A stretch of DNA of 64,000 nucleotides, from IMG/VR virus record IMGVR_UViG_3300018080_000118, positions 62,001 to 126,000 of that record. One strand, given 5' to 3'. The notes beneath the pieces are model-generated. The model did no database searches and had not been told where the DNA came from. It worked only from the letters and a program-made list of their open reading frames with translations. Below, one piece after another: positions 26,348-34,488 of this stretch; position 1 is the stretch's first letter; every line of letters starts with the position of its first letter. The position numbers and the translations under genes are program-made. Origin of the DNA: a virus.

Positions 26348-27322
26348 TTAGAAACATAGAAAATTGAACGGACAGCGTTTTGCCCTTGCTTGCGTCTTCT
26401 TGTTACAGACCCCTACGAGGTCCTCCCAGCGGCGCTCAGCCACCAGGCCATTGACGGTTCCGATGTACTGGCGTGTCCAGCGCTCCACCTGCGGGTCACG
26501 GGTCATGCAGAAGTTCTTGATGTCTTTCTGTACTGCCCCTTTGTTGATGTAGCGCAGGATGCCGTATTTCGCGCCCAGTAGCCACATGTAAATCTGCAGC
26601 TGCGCGGCATCCTTGCTGTTGGGGTCCTTCAGCCGCTCCCACAGATACGGATCGATCGTCTTGATGTCGACCAGTACGAGGTCGCCTTCAGCGGTTCTGA
26701 GGATGACGTCCACATACCCACTGATTTGCATCTCCTCATCGATGAAGTGGTACTCCATGTACTGCCACGCACCCTTCTCCTTGCAGGGGATTTCTCGGAT
26801 CACCTTCCCTTTGCCGTTCCTCACGGCCACCACATTCCTGCATGGCTTCGTGGGATGCGGCATCAGGCTGCTGGTCTCCTCCCGGTGGCAGTTGGAGCAG
26901 CGCCAGTGACCGAGCACCTGTGCGCTCGGACCAAAATACTTCTGCTGCTCCATCTCGTGGATAGCCGTTCCGACGTCGAAGGTGCGCTGCATGCGGTAGT
27001 CGAACAGTCTTCGCTTCAGCGCGAAGGGGATCTCCTCTGGGCCGCCGTGTACTTCCATCACGGCCTCCAGCATCGGATCCAATGGGCCGTCGACGCCCTC
27101 GCCGAGGAGTTCCAAGAGTATTCGTTCGATGACGTCTTTCTTGAGGCAGGGCGATGCCAGGCCCGAGGGGTTGAAGCGGGCGTTGGCTTTGCGCGCCTCT
27201 CTACCGTAGAACTCCTCTCGTCCTACCTTTGCTATCCTGTCCAGGTCTACCGGCATGTCTGTTGTTACCTTCGGTCGGAAGGCTACAGCCACGCCAGCCA
27301 GCCCTGCGGCTAGTCCTTCCAT
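26348..27322 (-). CDS. PD-(D/E)XK nuclease, RecB/Cas4-like
   Basis: This is probably an exonuclease for recombination or DNA processing. The start at 27322 follows GGGGGAACC. In 324 residues the RecB-family motifs are H in VGTAIHEMEQ, D in QISGYVDVILR, D-x-K in LVLVDIKTID, and Q/Y in AQLQIYMWLLGAKYG. Cysteines are placed near the N-terminus (SPCLKKD), in the middle (CSNC plus C) and at the end (CPFNFLCF), resembling the iron-sulphur or zinc arrangement of Cas4-like nucleases. No CRISPR array is present, so a phage recombination role is more likely. Confidence 0.78.
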   Translation of the reverse strand: MEGLAAGLAGVAVAFRPKVTTDMPVDLDRIAKVGREEFYGREARKANARFNPSGLASPCLKKDVIERILLELLGEGVDGPLDPMLEAVMEVHGGPEEIPFALKRRLFDYRMQRTFDVGTAIHEMEQQKYFGPSAQVLGHWRCSNCHREETSSLMPHPTKPCRNVVAVRNGKGKVIREIPCKEKGAWQYMEYHFIDEEMQISGYVDVILRTAEGDLVLVDIKTIDPYLWERLKDPNSKDAAQLQIYMWLLGAKYGILRYINKGAVQKDIKNFCMTRDPQVERWTRQYIGTVNGLVAERRWEDLVGVCNKKTQARAKRCPFNFLCF

Positions 27323-27330
27323 GGTTCCCC

Positions 27331-27564
27331 CTATAGTAGAGGTTCGTGTTTTTCGAAAAATGCCTGCCACTCCTTGTCTTTCCAGGGCAGGACCTCCTCT
27401 CGTGGCAGCGTGACGTCTTCCAGCGTTGCGTCGTTGAACGCGATGTGGACTTCGGTCTCGCCAAACACGAGCTTCTTGAGATGGTTGAACGGGTTGTTCC
27501 TGAGAGCTTTCAGGACCACCACGGACTCTTCATCGGTCAGCTGGATGGTATCCTCTTCACTCAT
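27331..27564 (-). CDS. Unknown small protein
   Basis: 77 residues, acidic, starting inside the end of the uracil-DNA glycosylase gene (8-base overlap). No motif is recognised. Helical N-terminus and beta middle (EVHIAFNDATLEDVTL). Confidence 0.65.
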   Translation of the reverse strand: MSEEDTIQLTDEESVVVLKALRNNPFNHLKKLVFGETEVHIAFNDATLEDVTLPREEVLPWKDKEWQAFFEKHEPLL

Positions 27565-28150
27565 CTGCCATCTCCTTGGCCCGCAAGATGTGCTTAGCGA
27601 TCTTTTGGATCAGCTTGGGGTCGTTCCCCCTGTGTGCCACGTAAGCGGGATGGTACGTGGGAACACACCAGGCCTGTGCGCCCTCCTTAGCCATGCCGAC
27701 TACGTCTCGCATGGTGACCTTGGTGGGGGCCTGGTTGTATAGCGCTGCAACGGCAGTCTTGCCCATGGCCACGATGACCTTTGGGTTCAGGACCTCCAGC
27801 TGCTGGCGCAGAAAGGGCTGACAGTTCTGGATCTCTGCCCAGGTCGGTGTCCTGTTGCTGGAGCCGTTACCCTTCGTTGGGCGGCACTTCAGAGCGTTGA
27901 TGATCATGATCTTCTCGCGCCGAATACCAGCTTGGGCTAGTGCCTGGGCGAGGATCTTTCCTGCAGCCCCGACGAAGGGTCGAGCTGCCAGGTCTTCTTC
28001 CTCTCCCGGAGCTTCACCGACGAAGACAATGGGGGAGGACACGTTACCTTCGCCGAAGACCCTGTTCCGAACGTGTGGGATAATCTTGTCGCACTTTTCG
28101 CACGAGCAGATCTCTCCCCACACTTTCAGCAGCTCTTCCTTTTTATTCAT
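27557..28150 (-). CDS. Uracil-DNA glycosylase, family 4
   Basis: This removes uracil from DNA. The start at 28150 uses GGGAGT of near-palindrome copy c. In 197 residues the family-4 marks are the motif GEAPGEEED with GxPFVG-like ARPFVGAAG, NALKCRPTKGN, and YHPAYVAHRG (the second active-site motif). Four cysteines for the Fe-S cluster are visible: C16 and C19 (CSCEKC), C87 and C103 (LKCRP and QNCQPF). Overlap of 8 bases with the preceding gene. Confidence 0.88.
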   Translation of the reverse strand: MNKKEELLKVWGEICSCEKCDKIIPHVRNRVFGEGNVSSPIVFVGEAPGEEEDLAARPFVGAAGKILAQALAQAGIRREKIMIINALKCRPTKGNGSSNRTPTWAEIQNCQPFLRQQLEVLNPKVIVAMGKTAVAALYNQAPTKVTMRDVVGMAKEGAQAWCVPTYHPAYVAHRGNDPKLIQKIAKHILRAKEMADE

Positions 28151-28355
28151 GATCACTCCCAGAGTTGTCATCGCGCCCCTGATCCTTCGGCAGCACGGCA
28201 AGAACAATGGGCTGCATCTTCTCAGGACACATTGCCCAGTGAGTGTAGTCTCCTTCGACGCCGTCGATAGGTTCGCCTACGAGCTTCTCAAACATCACGT
28301 TCTCGTGTGTGCCCTGACAGCGAGCGCAGTTGCGAATGGTAATCGGACGTAGCAT
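28143..28355 (-). CDS. Small CxxC protein
   Basis: 70 residues starting on the last base of the upstream stop (TAATG). NCARCQG plus WAMCP suggest a small metal site. The C-terminus, DNSGSDHE, is encoded by near-palindrome copy c. Function unknown. Confidence 0.58.
   Translation of the reverse strand: MLRPITIRNCARCQGTHENVMFEKLVGEPIDGVEGDYTHWAMCPEKMQPIVLAVLPKDQGRDDNSGSDHE
28150..28170 (-). promoter_or_regulatory. Dispersed 21-bp near-palindrome, copy c
   Basis: On the minus strand TGACAACTCT, G, GGAGTGATCA. Its last base is the A of the uracil-DNA glycosylase ATG, so the Shine-Dalgarno site and the first start-codon base both lie in the element. Confidence 0.7.
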
Positions 28356-28654
28356 TACTTTGGCCTCAAGATCTCGAACTCTTCCTCGGTGAGCTTCTTC
28401 TTCAGAAGCTGCCACACCGAACCGGGGACCACGACAAAGTGCCGTGGCCTGCCCAGCTCCTCCTTCTCCAGTACGTCGATGTCGATGAACGGTATCTTGC
28501 CCATCTTCTTCCCGTCGCGCCAGAGCTTGTCCAGCATCTTCGGAGTTACGTTCACGCCTTTGGCTCTCGACGACTTGCCTTCGCACAGGAAGAATTCGTC
28601 CAGGGTATCCCCCTTCTCCTTCTTCCCGCAACCAGAGCCTGCCGTCTTGGCCAT
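28355..28654 (-). CDS. Unknown protein, possible PD-(D/E)XK-like fold
   Basis: The ATG at 28654 is preferred because AGGAG lies 7 bases upstream. The open frame before it runs through the end of the recombinase gene and is basic low-complexity. The 99 residues contain LDEFFLCEGKSSRAKGVNVTPKMLDKLWRDGKKMGKIPFIDIDV. An E-x-K followed by a helix and GK-x-P resembles phage nucleases of the PD-(D/E)XK type, but the motif set is incomplete. Confidence 0.6.
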   Translation of the reverse strand: MAKTAGSGCGKKEKGDTLDEFFLCEGKSSRAKGVNVTPKMLDKLWRDGKKMGKIPFIDIDVLEKEELGRPRHFVVVPGSVWQLLKKKLTEEEFEILRPK

Positions 28655-28700
28655 GCCGTGTCTCCTCTCAATGCTGGTCTCATGCTCCTCGGACTGACGC

Positions 28701-30236
28701 TTACTCTTCTTCAAGGAGGTCGTCTGTGAGGCTTGCTGCCTCTTCTTCTGCTTCCTTTCTAGCGCTTTGTCGACGTGCTTCTTCGATAGCCCTGTAGTTC
28801 TCCGGCTCATCTCCGAGAGCAACCCCGAGGCAGAGGCCGGGGACTTTCTTTTCGACTTCCTCGAAGGTTTGCTCATAGTACCTCCGCGCCGACTCGAACG
28901 GCGAGTAGCAGTAGTCCTCGAAGCGCAGATGCGCCCGGGCCGTCGTGCTCATCATGAACACGCCCAGCCAGAACCTGCACTCCATCTTGATGTCTTCACG
29001 GCTCAGGAAAGCCTTGACGTCACTGACCTTCTTGAAGGTACGCCCCAGTACGATGTACTTGGACTTCTTCTCCTCGAACAGTCCCAGGTCCTGGAGGACC
29101 GTGTAGACCTTCTCGGCGTCGTCGGTGTCGCCGGGATAGAAGGGGATTCGGTTCATGCTCACAGAGTTGGTGTAGAGTCTGAAGGTCCCCTTGCCCCCGT
29201 CGGGCAGTCCGGCCTTGTTCTTCGACACGCCAAAGTGGGTATCGATGAAAGCCGTGAATGGTAGATCGCCCTTTCCAGCGTTCTTCTTCGTGTAGGTGAA
29301 CTGGATTCGCTGGTCCGCGAAGATCTTTGGACCGCCTCCGCCGGCCTCTATCTTGCGAGGACGCTTGGCAGAGATGTCCATGATGCGGTGGTTCGTCCAG
29401 ATCACGGTAGGGTGGGTGCCCCACTGATTGGATGTCTCCAGTTGCGCGGCTGCGAGGCGTCGCAGACCGTCCCAGTTCATGCGGGCACGGTCAGCTACAT
29501 TCCTCTGGCCTGCGGCCTTCCCCAACGCCTCGTCCGAGATCACTGAGTTCATGGAGTCGATGACCACAAAGTCCTTTGCCCCCGTCTCCAGCACGCGCTG
29601 GAGAAACGTGTAGAGGGCACCTCCTGCTCTGGGTCGCACAATGTGCAGGTTGGCCTTGCGCCCCTTCGGGACCAGGACCTTGAAGCCGCCTGTCTTCTGG
29701 GTCTTTTCCTCGAACCCTGTGCCCAGGCGGCAGCCCCAGATGTCCATCCAGATGGGGTCGCAGGAGCGTTCGATGTCTGCGATGACACCGGTCATGAGTC
29801 TGTTCTTTCCGCAGCGGCAGGTCTCTACGACTTCCCCGGTCTCCTCGTCTACCCACTCGACGGAGAGGGTGTTGCAGAGGCGGCAGGTTCGCAGAAGCGA
29901 TCCGGCCATGATATAGGAGAGCGTACTCTTGCCCTGCGACTGGTCTCCGTTGAGCTCGATGCAGCTTCCGATGGTGGGGCAGAATAGAAGGTCCACTTCG
30001 ACCAAGCCCGTGAAGATCCGTGGATACCTCTGCACCTCCATCTGAGCCGCGTCACTGGTGAAGCTTTGGAACTCCTCCTCGGCCAACACTTCTTCGAAGC
30101 TCAGCCGGGCTTTCTTCTTTGCGGCAATGTCGTCGCGCTCTTTCAGTGGTGTATCGCAGACGGCTTTCTTCTTGCCCTTGCTTTTCTTAGCCGCCTTCTT
30201 CGCGGGCTTCTTCTTGGTGGCTTTCTTCTTCGCCAT
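28701..30236 (-). CDS. RecA/UvsX-like recombinase with zinc insertion
   Basis: This is the strand-exchange ATPase of phage recombination. The 511-residue protein has a lysine-rich N-terminal tail (1-24), then the RecA core: Walker A GDQSQGKST (about 98-106) and Walker B KDFVVIDSM. It departs from RecA by a four-cysteine insertion just after Walker A (CRLC and TCRCG), probably a zinc site. A segment with QWGTHPTVIWTNHRIM corresponds to the post-Walker B strands. The C-terminal tail is acidic. It ends 1 base before the Lys/Arg-rich gene's neighbour region and heads an operon with helicase genes. The family is secure; filament details are not. Confidence 0.82.
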   Translation of the reverse strand: MAKKKATKKKPAKKAAKKSKGKKKAVCDTPLKERDDIAAKKKARLSFEEVLAEEEFQSFTSDAAQMEVQRYPRIFTGLVEVDLLFCPTIGSCIELNGDQSQGKSTLSYIMAGSLLRTCRLCNTLSVEWVDEETGEVVETCRCGKNRLMTGVIADIERSCDPIWMDIWGCRLGTGFEEKTQKTGGFKVLVPKGRKANLHIVRPRAGGALYTFLQRVLETGAKDFVVIDSMNSVISDEALGKAAGQRNVADRARMNWDGLRRLAAAQLETSNQWGTHPTVIWTNHRIMDISAKRPRKIEAGGGGPKIFADQRIQFTYTKKNAGKGDLPFTAFIDTHFGVSKNKAGLPDGGKGTFRLYTNSVSMNRIPFYPGDTDDAEKVYTVLQDLGLFEEKKSKYIVLGRTFKKVSDVKAFLSREDIKMECRFWLGVFMMSTTARAHLRFEDYCYSPFESARRYYEQTFEEVEKKVPGLCLGVALGDEPENYRAIEEARRQSARKEAEEEAASLTDDLLEEE

Positions 30237-30623
30237 TTATTCCTTCCCCTTGGGCTTCTTTGCGCCCCAGATTTTGTCGACGCCCACGCGCTCCAGTACA
30301 TCGTTCTGGAACCGCTGGATGGTGTGGAGGATCTTTGCGTTGAACGGCTCCAACACCTTGTCGAAGCTGTCCAGGATCTGCTGCTGTGCGGCAGGATCCG
30401 CGATCGGCATCTTGATGAAGATGCTCGTCTGCAACGACGTGTAGTCCCCGAACACGCCGGCCATGGTGATCGAGTTGCCGAAGGTCACTTCCCCCTCAGC
30501 GTCTTCGATTTCAGCGAGGTCTTCGTGCAGTTCGGCGATGGTGCTTTTGCTACCGTCGCGTTCCTTTTTGACGGCCTTTCCGGTCAAGCTTGCTTTGGAG
30601 CCCCGCTTCGATCTGCGTGCCAT
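30237..30623 (-). CDS. Unknown protein between recombinase and helicase
   Basis: 128 residues with a basic N-terminus and a mixed fold (GEVTFGNSITMAGVFGDYTSLQ). The first 74 bases lie inside the 3' end of the helicase gene; GGAGACACAACT precedes its ATG. Overlap and spacing suggest a helicase or recombinase accessory factor, as UvsY is for T4, but I see no sequence evidence for that. Confidence 0.65.
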   Translation of the reverse strand: MARRSKRGSKASLTGKAVKKERDGSKSTIAELHEDLAEIEDAEGEVTFGNSITMAGVFGDYTSLQTSIFIKMPIADPAAQQQILDSFDKVLEPFNAKILHTIQRFQNDVLERVGVDKIWGAKKPKGKE

Positions 30624-32112
30624 AGTTGTGTCTCCGATAGAAGCCCAGACACCCTTTCATCCGGGCTATGTGTGTTGGGAATGGGATGATGGGATGCACG
30701 GCCACAGGTTTCATCTTGCCGCGCATAGAGCGCTCTATCCTGCCCACGGCCTGCTCCACCGTGTGCTTGCCCACCGGACCAGCGTAGAGCGCTCCGTCTT
30801 TTCGCTGGACGTCTAGCCCCTTACCGGCCTTACCAAAGGTGGTGAGGGTCACAGGCTTCTGCAGAGCCAGGGCGTTCTTGCGCCGGGCTTCTGCGTTGGT
30901 GGCGTTGCCGAGGTACAGCCCCGACACGTCACCATGAATCAGCGTGAGCATCAGGTGCAGGTGTGTCAGGTGATCTCGTCGTCGAGAGAATACAAAGATG
31001 TCTCGACCCGCTTTCAGGAAGGTGCCGATCGTCTCGACGATCCAGGATGTATACGTGGGGTCGTCGCAGAGCATTCGCTCTACGGCAGCCTCGTTATAGT
31101 CGTGGAATTTGTAGAGGCTTGCACAGTGGTCCTTGAGCACGTGCGGCGATGAGGTACCGAGGCTCTTTGCCGTGTCGCACTTCTGGCACTCGTACCGGCA
31201 CGTCATCTTCTCATGGAAGCGGCACCAGACGCACTTGAACCAGGTGTGCTTGTCGTTGGGCGTCGGGTCTGACCACTTCAGGAAGTCCGTGTTCACTCCG
31301 TAGAAGAGAGCCCGGGCCTTCTCGGTCTTCCCCTTCATCTCAACGACCTTGGTGCCGAGCATCTGCTGGAACACCCACTCATGACCATCTCGGCGTTCGC
31401 TGGTAGCCGATAGCGCAAGGCTCCAGTTGAAGTTGATGTTGAAGATCGTCTGGGAAAAGCATGGCGCGGAGAAGACGTGGGCCTCGTCGACAACGACCAT
31501 GCCCACCTTCAGCGGGCGCTGGTGTGCCATATAGGTCTGCGCCATGCAGATGATCACGTCTCCACGCATGTCGAAGCGCTGAATACCTCCCAGCATAGAC
31601 ACTTGGCCGAACTTCCGATGGAGCGCCTTTTGGCTGTCCAGCGGCATGATGAATGAGATCTTGGCGTCGGGCAGGTGTGTCTTGATCCTCTCACACCACT
31701 GCTCGGCCAAGTTGTCCTGGTCTACGAGGACTAGCGCCTTCTGCGGCTGCAGCGCCGACATGATGTAGAGCGCGGCCACGGTCTTTCCCGAACCAGGTCG
31801 AGCGTTCAGGAAAACCCCGAGTTGCTTGCGGAGCACCGAGATGGCCTTCTTCACGCCTGTCTGTTGCTCGGGCCACAACGCGCCCTTGAAGCGAGGGAAC
31901 GATAGGTCATGTTTGGACAGTTGCTTGTTCTTGGCGCTCAGCAGTAGGTCTGTCCCGTGAAAGTAGCGCGGAACCAGGACGCCCTCTGGTGTCTCACGGT
32001 AGACGTAAAACTCAGAAGTCTTCCCGTTATAGTCCACGCTCTCTGCCTTCAGCCGGTGCTCAACCGACCGGAATTCTTCGTGGCGCAGTAGTAACGGTCC
32101 TTGCCTGATCAT
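30550..32112 (-). CDS. SF2 DEAH helicase, UvsW-like, with zinc insertion
   Basis: This probably unwinds branched DNA or R-loops during recombination-dependent replication. The start at 32112 (MIRQGP) is preferred; an upstream GTG overlaps the neighbouring gene. In 520 residues, helicase motifs are Q-like WPEQQTGVKKA, motif I NARPGSGKT, motif II VVDEAHVF, motif III LALSAT, and motif VI QAVGRIERSMRG. Between the two RecA-like lobes a Cys cluster (CVWC ... CRYECQKC) adds a metal site. The 3' end overlaps the next gene by 74 bases. Confidence 0.85.
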   Translation of the reverse strand: MIRQGPLLLRHEEFRSVEHRLKAESVDYNGKTSEFYVYRETPEGVLVPRYFHGTDLLLSAKNKQLSKHDLSFPRFKGALWPEQQTGVKKAISVLRKQLGVFLNARPGSGKTVAALYIMSALQPQKALVLVDQDNLAEQWCERIKTHLPDAKISFIMPLDSQKALHRKFGQVSMLGGIQRFDMRGDVIICMAQTYMAHQRPLKVGMVVVDEAHVFSAPCFSQTIFNINFNWSLALSATSERRDGHEWVFQQMLGTKVVEMKGKTEKARALFYGVNTDFLKWSDPTPNDKHTWFKCVWCRFHEKMTCRYECQKCDTAKSLGTSSPHVLKDHCASLYKFHDYNEAAVERMLCDDPTYTSWIVETIGTFLKAGRDIFVFSRRRDHLTHLHLMLTLIHGDVSGLYLGNATNAEARRKNALALQKPVTLTTFGKAGKGLDVQRKDGALYAGPVGKHTVEQAVGRIERSMRGKMKPVAVHPIIPFPTHIARMKGCLGFYRRHNYGTQIEAGLQSKLDRKGRQKGTRR

Positions 32113-32155
32113 GGTTCTACTTTTACCCCATGCGTATAAAGAAAGCAAGAAAAAT

Positions 32156-32908
32156 TTATTTGTCCACACGTCGGGGGGTGTGAACTTCTAACGCTTTCCT
32201 TATGACAGGAAATAGCGTTGTCCTGGTCTCACCGCACAGTTTCTCCAGCTGGTTCAGCATCCACACATCGATGTCTGGGAATCGCGCCAGGTTTACGCGA
32301 ACTCCTGGCCTGCATGCCGGCGAGAGCGCCCGGTACGTTCGGCATGACCAAGGCCTTACCGGGTAGATTAGACAGTTGCCTGTAGGTCCCAGCGCCGGGC
32401 AGAAGCCGCCGCATTCTGCGTAGGCAACTCCGATAGACGGGGTGGCCATAACGGGGATCGGCTCCTCAGTCACGCCCATTGCCAGAAGGCAGCTCTCCAT
32501 TGTGGTCGTTGTCCTAGCGAGGCTTTCCCGGAGTAGGCGCTGGGTCTCTCGATCGATGGTCTTTGCCCAGTGCTCTATTGCCAGCACTTCCAGCTTAGAG
32601 GTGACAATGGTGAGTCGACGACAGCAGTTGTTGCACCCCTCATCGCCTGCGCAAAGGGTAAAGCCTTGTTTCTTTAGATTTGCCCGCCCCTTCTTCAGCA
32701 AGTTCATGCCTAGCCGGATGAGCTTCCTGAAGGCGACGTGCTGCTTGCGGTCCTTGGTCAGGAGCATCTTCTTTACAGACTGACGAAACTCCTTGGCCTG
32801 CTTCTTCGTGAGAACGCCTTCGAACATGGCCGCTGAGTAGATGGTATCCGGCAGATAGGCTACGATCTCTTCGGCGCTCTTTTTTCTTTCTTCCGCAAAG
32901 TAATCCAT
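32156..32908 (-). CDS. YkgJ-family cysteine cluster protein
   Basis: 250 residues. The YkgJ-type signature is present: CNNCCRR for the CxxCC half, then GGFCPALGPTGNCLIYPVRPWSCRTY, i.e. C, then C-x-x-Y-x-x-RPxxCRxY. Such clusters bind zinc or iron; the molecular role is unknown in most members. The N-terminal 80 residues are helical and basic. It is not usual in phages, so either host acquired or a phage-specialised member. Confidence 0.78.
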   Translation of the reverse strand: MDYFAEERKKSAEEIVAYLPDTIYSAAMFEGVLTKKQAKEFRQSVKKMLLTKDRKQHVAFRKLIRLGMNLLKKGRANLKKQGFTLCAGDEGCNNCCRRLTIVTSKLEVLAIEHWAKTIDRETQRLLRESLARTTTTMESCLLAMGVTEEPIPVMATPSIGVAYAECGGFCPALGPTGNCLIYPVRPWSCRTYRALSPACRPGVRVNLARFPDIDVWMLNQLEKLCGETRTTLFPVIRKALEVHTPRRVDK

Positions 32909-33153
32909 GTCTGCACCGCCATTATGGCCACAATGACCTCCGCCTGTGTGGCACCACCAAACTTATCCCCTAGAACTTTCAGACACCCCAGAGCTGTGCG
33001 TCGAAGCGGCGAGTACGGCAGCCCTGCTGACGCCTGCACCACCGCTTCGACGAGCTCTTCGGGATGCTCGAAGATGAACTCAGCTACCGAGGCCCGGAGG
33101 CTTCCAGAGCTTGACGGTTCCTTTCTTGACGAGGTCGGCTTGTTCGTTTCCAT
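32860..33153 (-). CDS. Unknown small helical protein
   Basis: 97 residues from the ATG at 33153. Alternating helices (SVAEFIFEHPEELVEAVVQASAG) and a basic end. It overlaps the YkgJ-like gene by 49 bases and its upstream neighbour by 74. No family recognised. Confidence 0.58.
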   Translation of the reverse strand: METNKPTSSRKEPSSSGSLRASVAEFIFEHPEELVEAVVQASAGLPYSPLRRTALGCLKVLGDKFGGATQAEVIVAIMAVQTWITLRKKEKRAPKRS

Positions 33154-33481
33154 CGTCGAGCACCTTCTGCAGAGGGATGACCACATGGTTCACTTCTTCT
33201 GGGATACCCAGCAGCCGCCGTGCCGTGTCAATAGGCTTAGGCGCTCTGTTGTTCACGAGGATGCCTTTGGGGAGCATCCAGGCCTGCGGAATGAGAGCCA
33301 CGTAGCAGCCCCAGTCTCGGCTTGTGATGAGTTTCTCAGACCACATCACGCTGCAGGCGTTGCAGAGGAAAGGTTGCTGGTCCTTCGGTAGCTCTACGTC
33401 GCCTCCTGGATCTACCATGGCGGCGGCGATGTCGTCGCTCTGGCATGACGGACACCTGTCCGGATAGTTGAAAACGATCAT
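33080..33481 (-). CDS. Zinc-ribbon protein, unknown
   Basis: 133 residues. RCPSCQSDD and FLCNACSVMW form a treble CxxC pair near the N-terminus, about 30 residues apart, typical of a zinc ribbon. The rest is mixed. Start behind AAGGAGGGACC. Confidence 0.7.
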   Translation of the reverse strand: MIVFNYPDRCPSCQSDDIAAAMVDPGGDVELPKDQQPFLCNACSVMWSEKLITSRDWGCYVALIPQAWMLPKGILVNNRAPKPIDTARRLLGIPEEVNHVVIPLQKVLDDGNEQADLVKKGTVKLWKPPGLGS

Positions 33482-33490
33482 GGTCCCTCC

Positions 33491-33982
33491 TTATAGAGAC
33501 GCTGCTTCTTCGATAATATCCTCCATGACGCGGCGGTCGGTACGCTTCAGGATCATCTTAATCCCTTTGAATCGGGCCTTCAGATGTCTCCACGTTACCG
33601 CTACATTTGCATGGATTCCATCGAAGAAGAATTCTGTGTCATCCATGCCATGGCTGGTGTTTGGCTCGTGCTTGGCCCCCATGAGAGCGAAGTGCCGCAC
33701 AAAGGCGGCAACGGCTTTCTCCGGGGTAGCGTACACGGTGCCCTGTGGTTCGCTTCCGACGCCTCCGTCAGAAGGTGAGGCATTCTCAGCGGTGATGCCT
33801 CGCATCCCGTAGACGATGCAGCGGTTGATGTCGCGGAACTTTCCAGGCATGAAGGAAATATCATCTCCGATATGCAGGATACCCCAGTCGTATCCCCGCT
33901 TGGAGACACGAATGATGCCCCCGGACGCTACGTGCGCCGAGGCGACCATTTTGAAGAGTTGCTCTTCTAGTTGATCGTGCAT
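33491..33982 (-). CDS. Unknown protein
   Basis: 163 residues from the ATG at 33982 (MHDQLEEQ), which lies inside the end of the preceding gene; an in-frame start 18 codons upstream is possible. The middle has GYDWGILHIGDDISF and a TVYATPEKAVAAFVRHFAL helix. No family recognised. Confidence 0.65.
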   Translation of the reverse strand: MHDQLEEQLFKMVASAHVASGGIIRVSKRGYDWGILHIGDDISFMPGKFRDINRCIVYGMRGITAENASPSDGGVGSEPQGTVYATPEKAVAAFVRHFALMGAKHEPNTSHGMDDTEFFFDGIHANVAVTWRHLKARFKGIKMILKRTDRRVMEDIIEEAASL

Positions 33983-34488
33983 GTCTCGACCCTCGAACCG
34001 TAGACAAGTGTCTCGTAGAGTGGGTGTTCCGAGCATATCATGCTCGCCGGCTCATCGTCCTCGTACTCCCGCACCTGCGCCACGGTGGTCTTCACCTTGT
34101 GTTTCTCGAAGTGCGAGTCTACAGCGTTGATCGCTTGACGCTCGTCGGAAAAGGCGAGCACCCTGACGTCGCTCTCGTGCTGGAGGATGGCGATGTGTAC
34201 CTGCAGTCCACGAAGGACATGAGCCTCCATCAGGACGTCGCCTTTCAGGCCAGCGTGGATGGCGAGCTCCTTGTACCGTTTCTTGGCGTGGTCCTGCACG
34301 TTCTCCACAGTGCGCGGAGACATGCGGGGATCTCTGGTGGCGCTCTTCACGATCTTGCCGAACAGGTCCTCGTAGTCCGGGAGTCTCGGCGAGGTGCCGT
34401 GCGCCTTCGATGACTGGATCTGCTGTTTCACGTCAGCGACGGCGTCGTCGATCTCCTTGCGATAGATGTCCTCTTCACTCAAAGGCAT
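33967..34488 (-). CDS. Unknown helical protein
   Basis: 173 residues, acidic N-terminus, helical throughout, ending in a beta-like SMICSEHPLYETLVYGSR. It starts within the polymerase C-terminal gene's last bases (14-base overlap), so it belongs to the replication operon. Function unknown. Confidence 0.68.
   Translation of the reverse strand: MPLSEEDIYRKEIDDAVADVKQQIQSSKAHGTSPRLPDYEDLFGKIVKSATRDPRMSPRTVENVQDHAKKRYKELAIHAGLKGDVLMEAHVLRGLQVHIAILQHESDVRVLAFSDERQAINAVDSHFEKHKVKTTVAQVREYEDDEPASMICSEHPLYETLVYGSRVETCTIN

Noticed and set aside
24527-26359. 610-codon plus-strand open frame
   Set aside because: It is the antisense shadow of the lysine/acid-rich minus-strand gene at 24644. Its product is Leu/Gly/Asp low-complexity.
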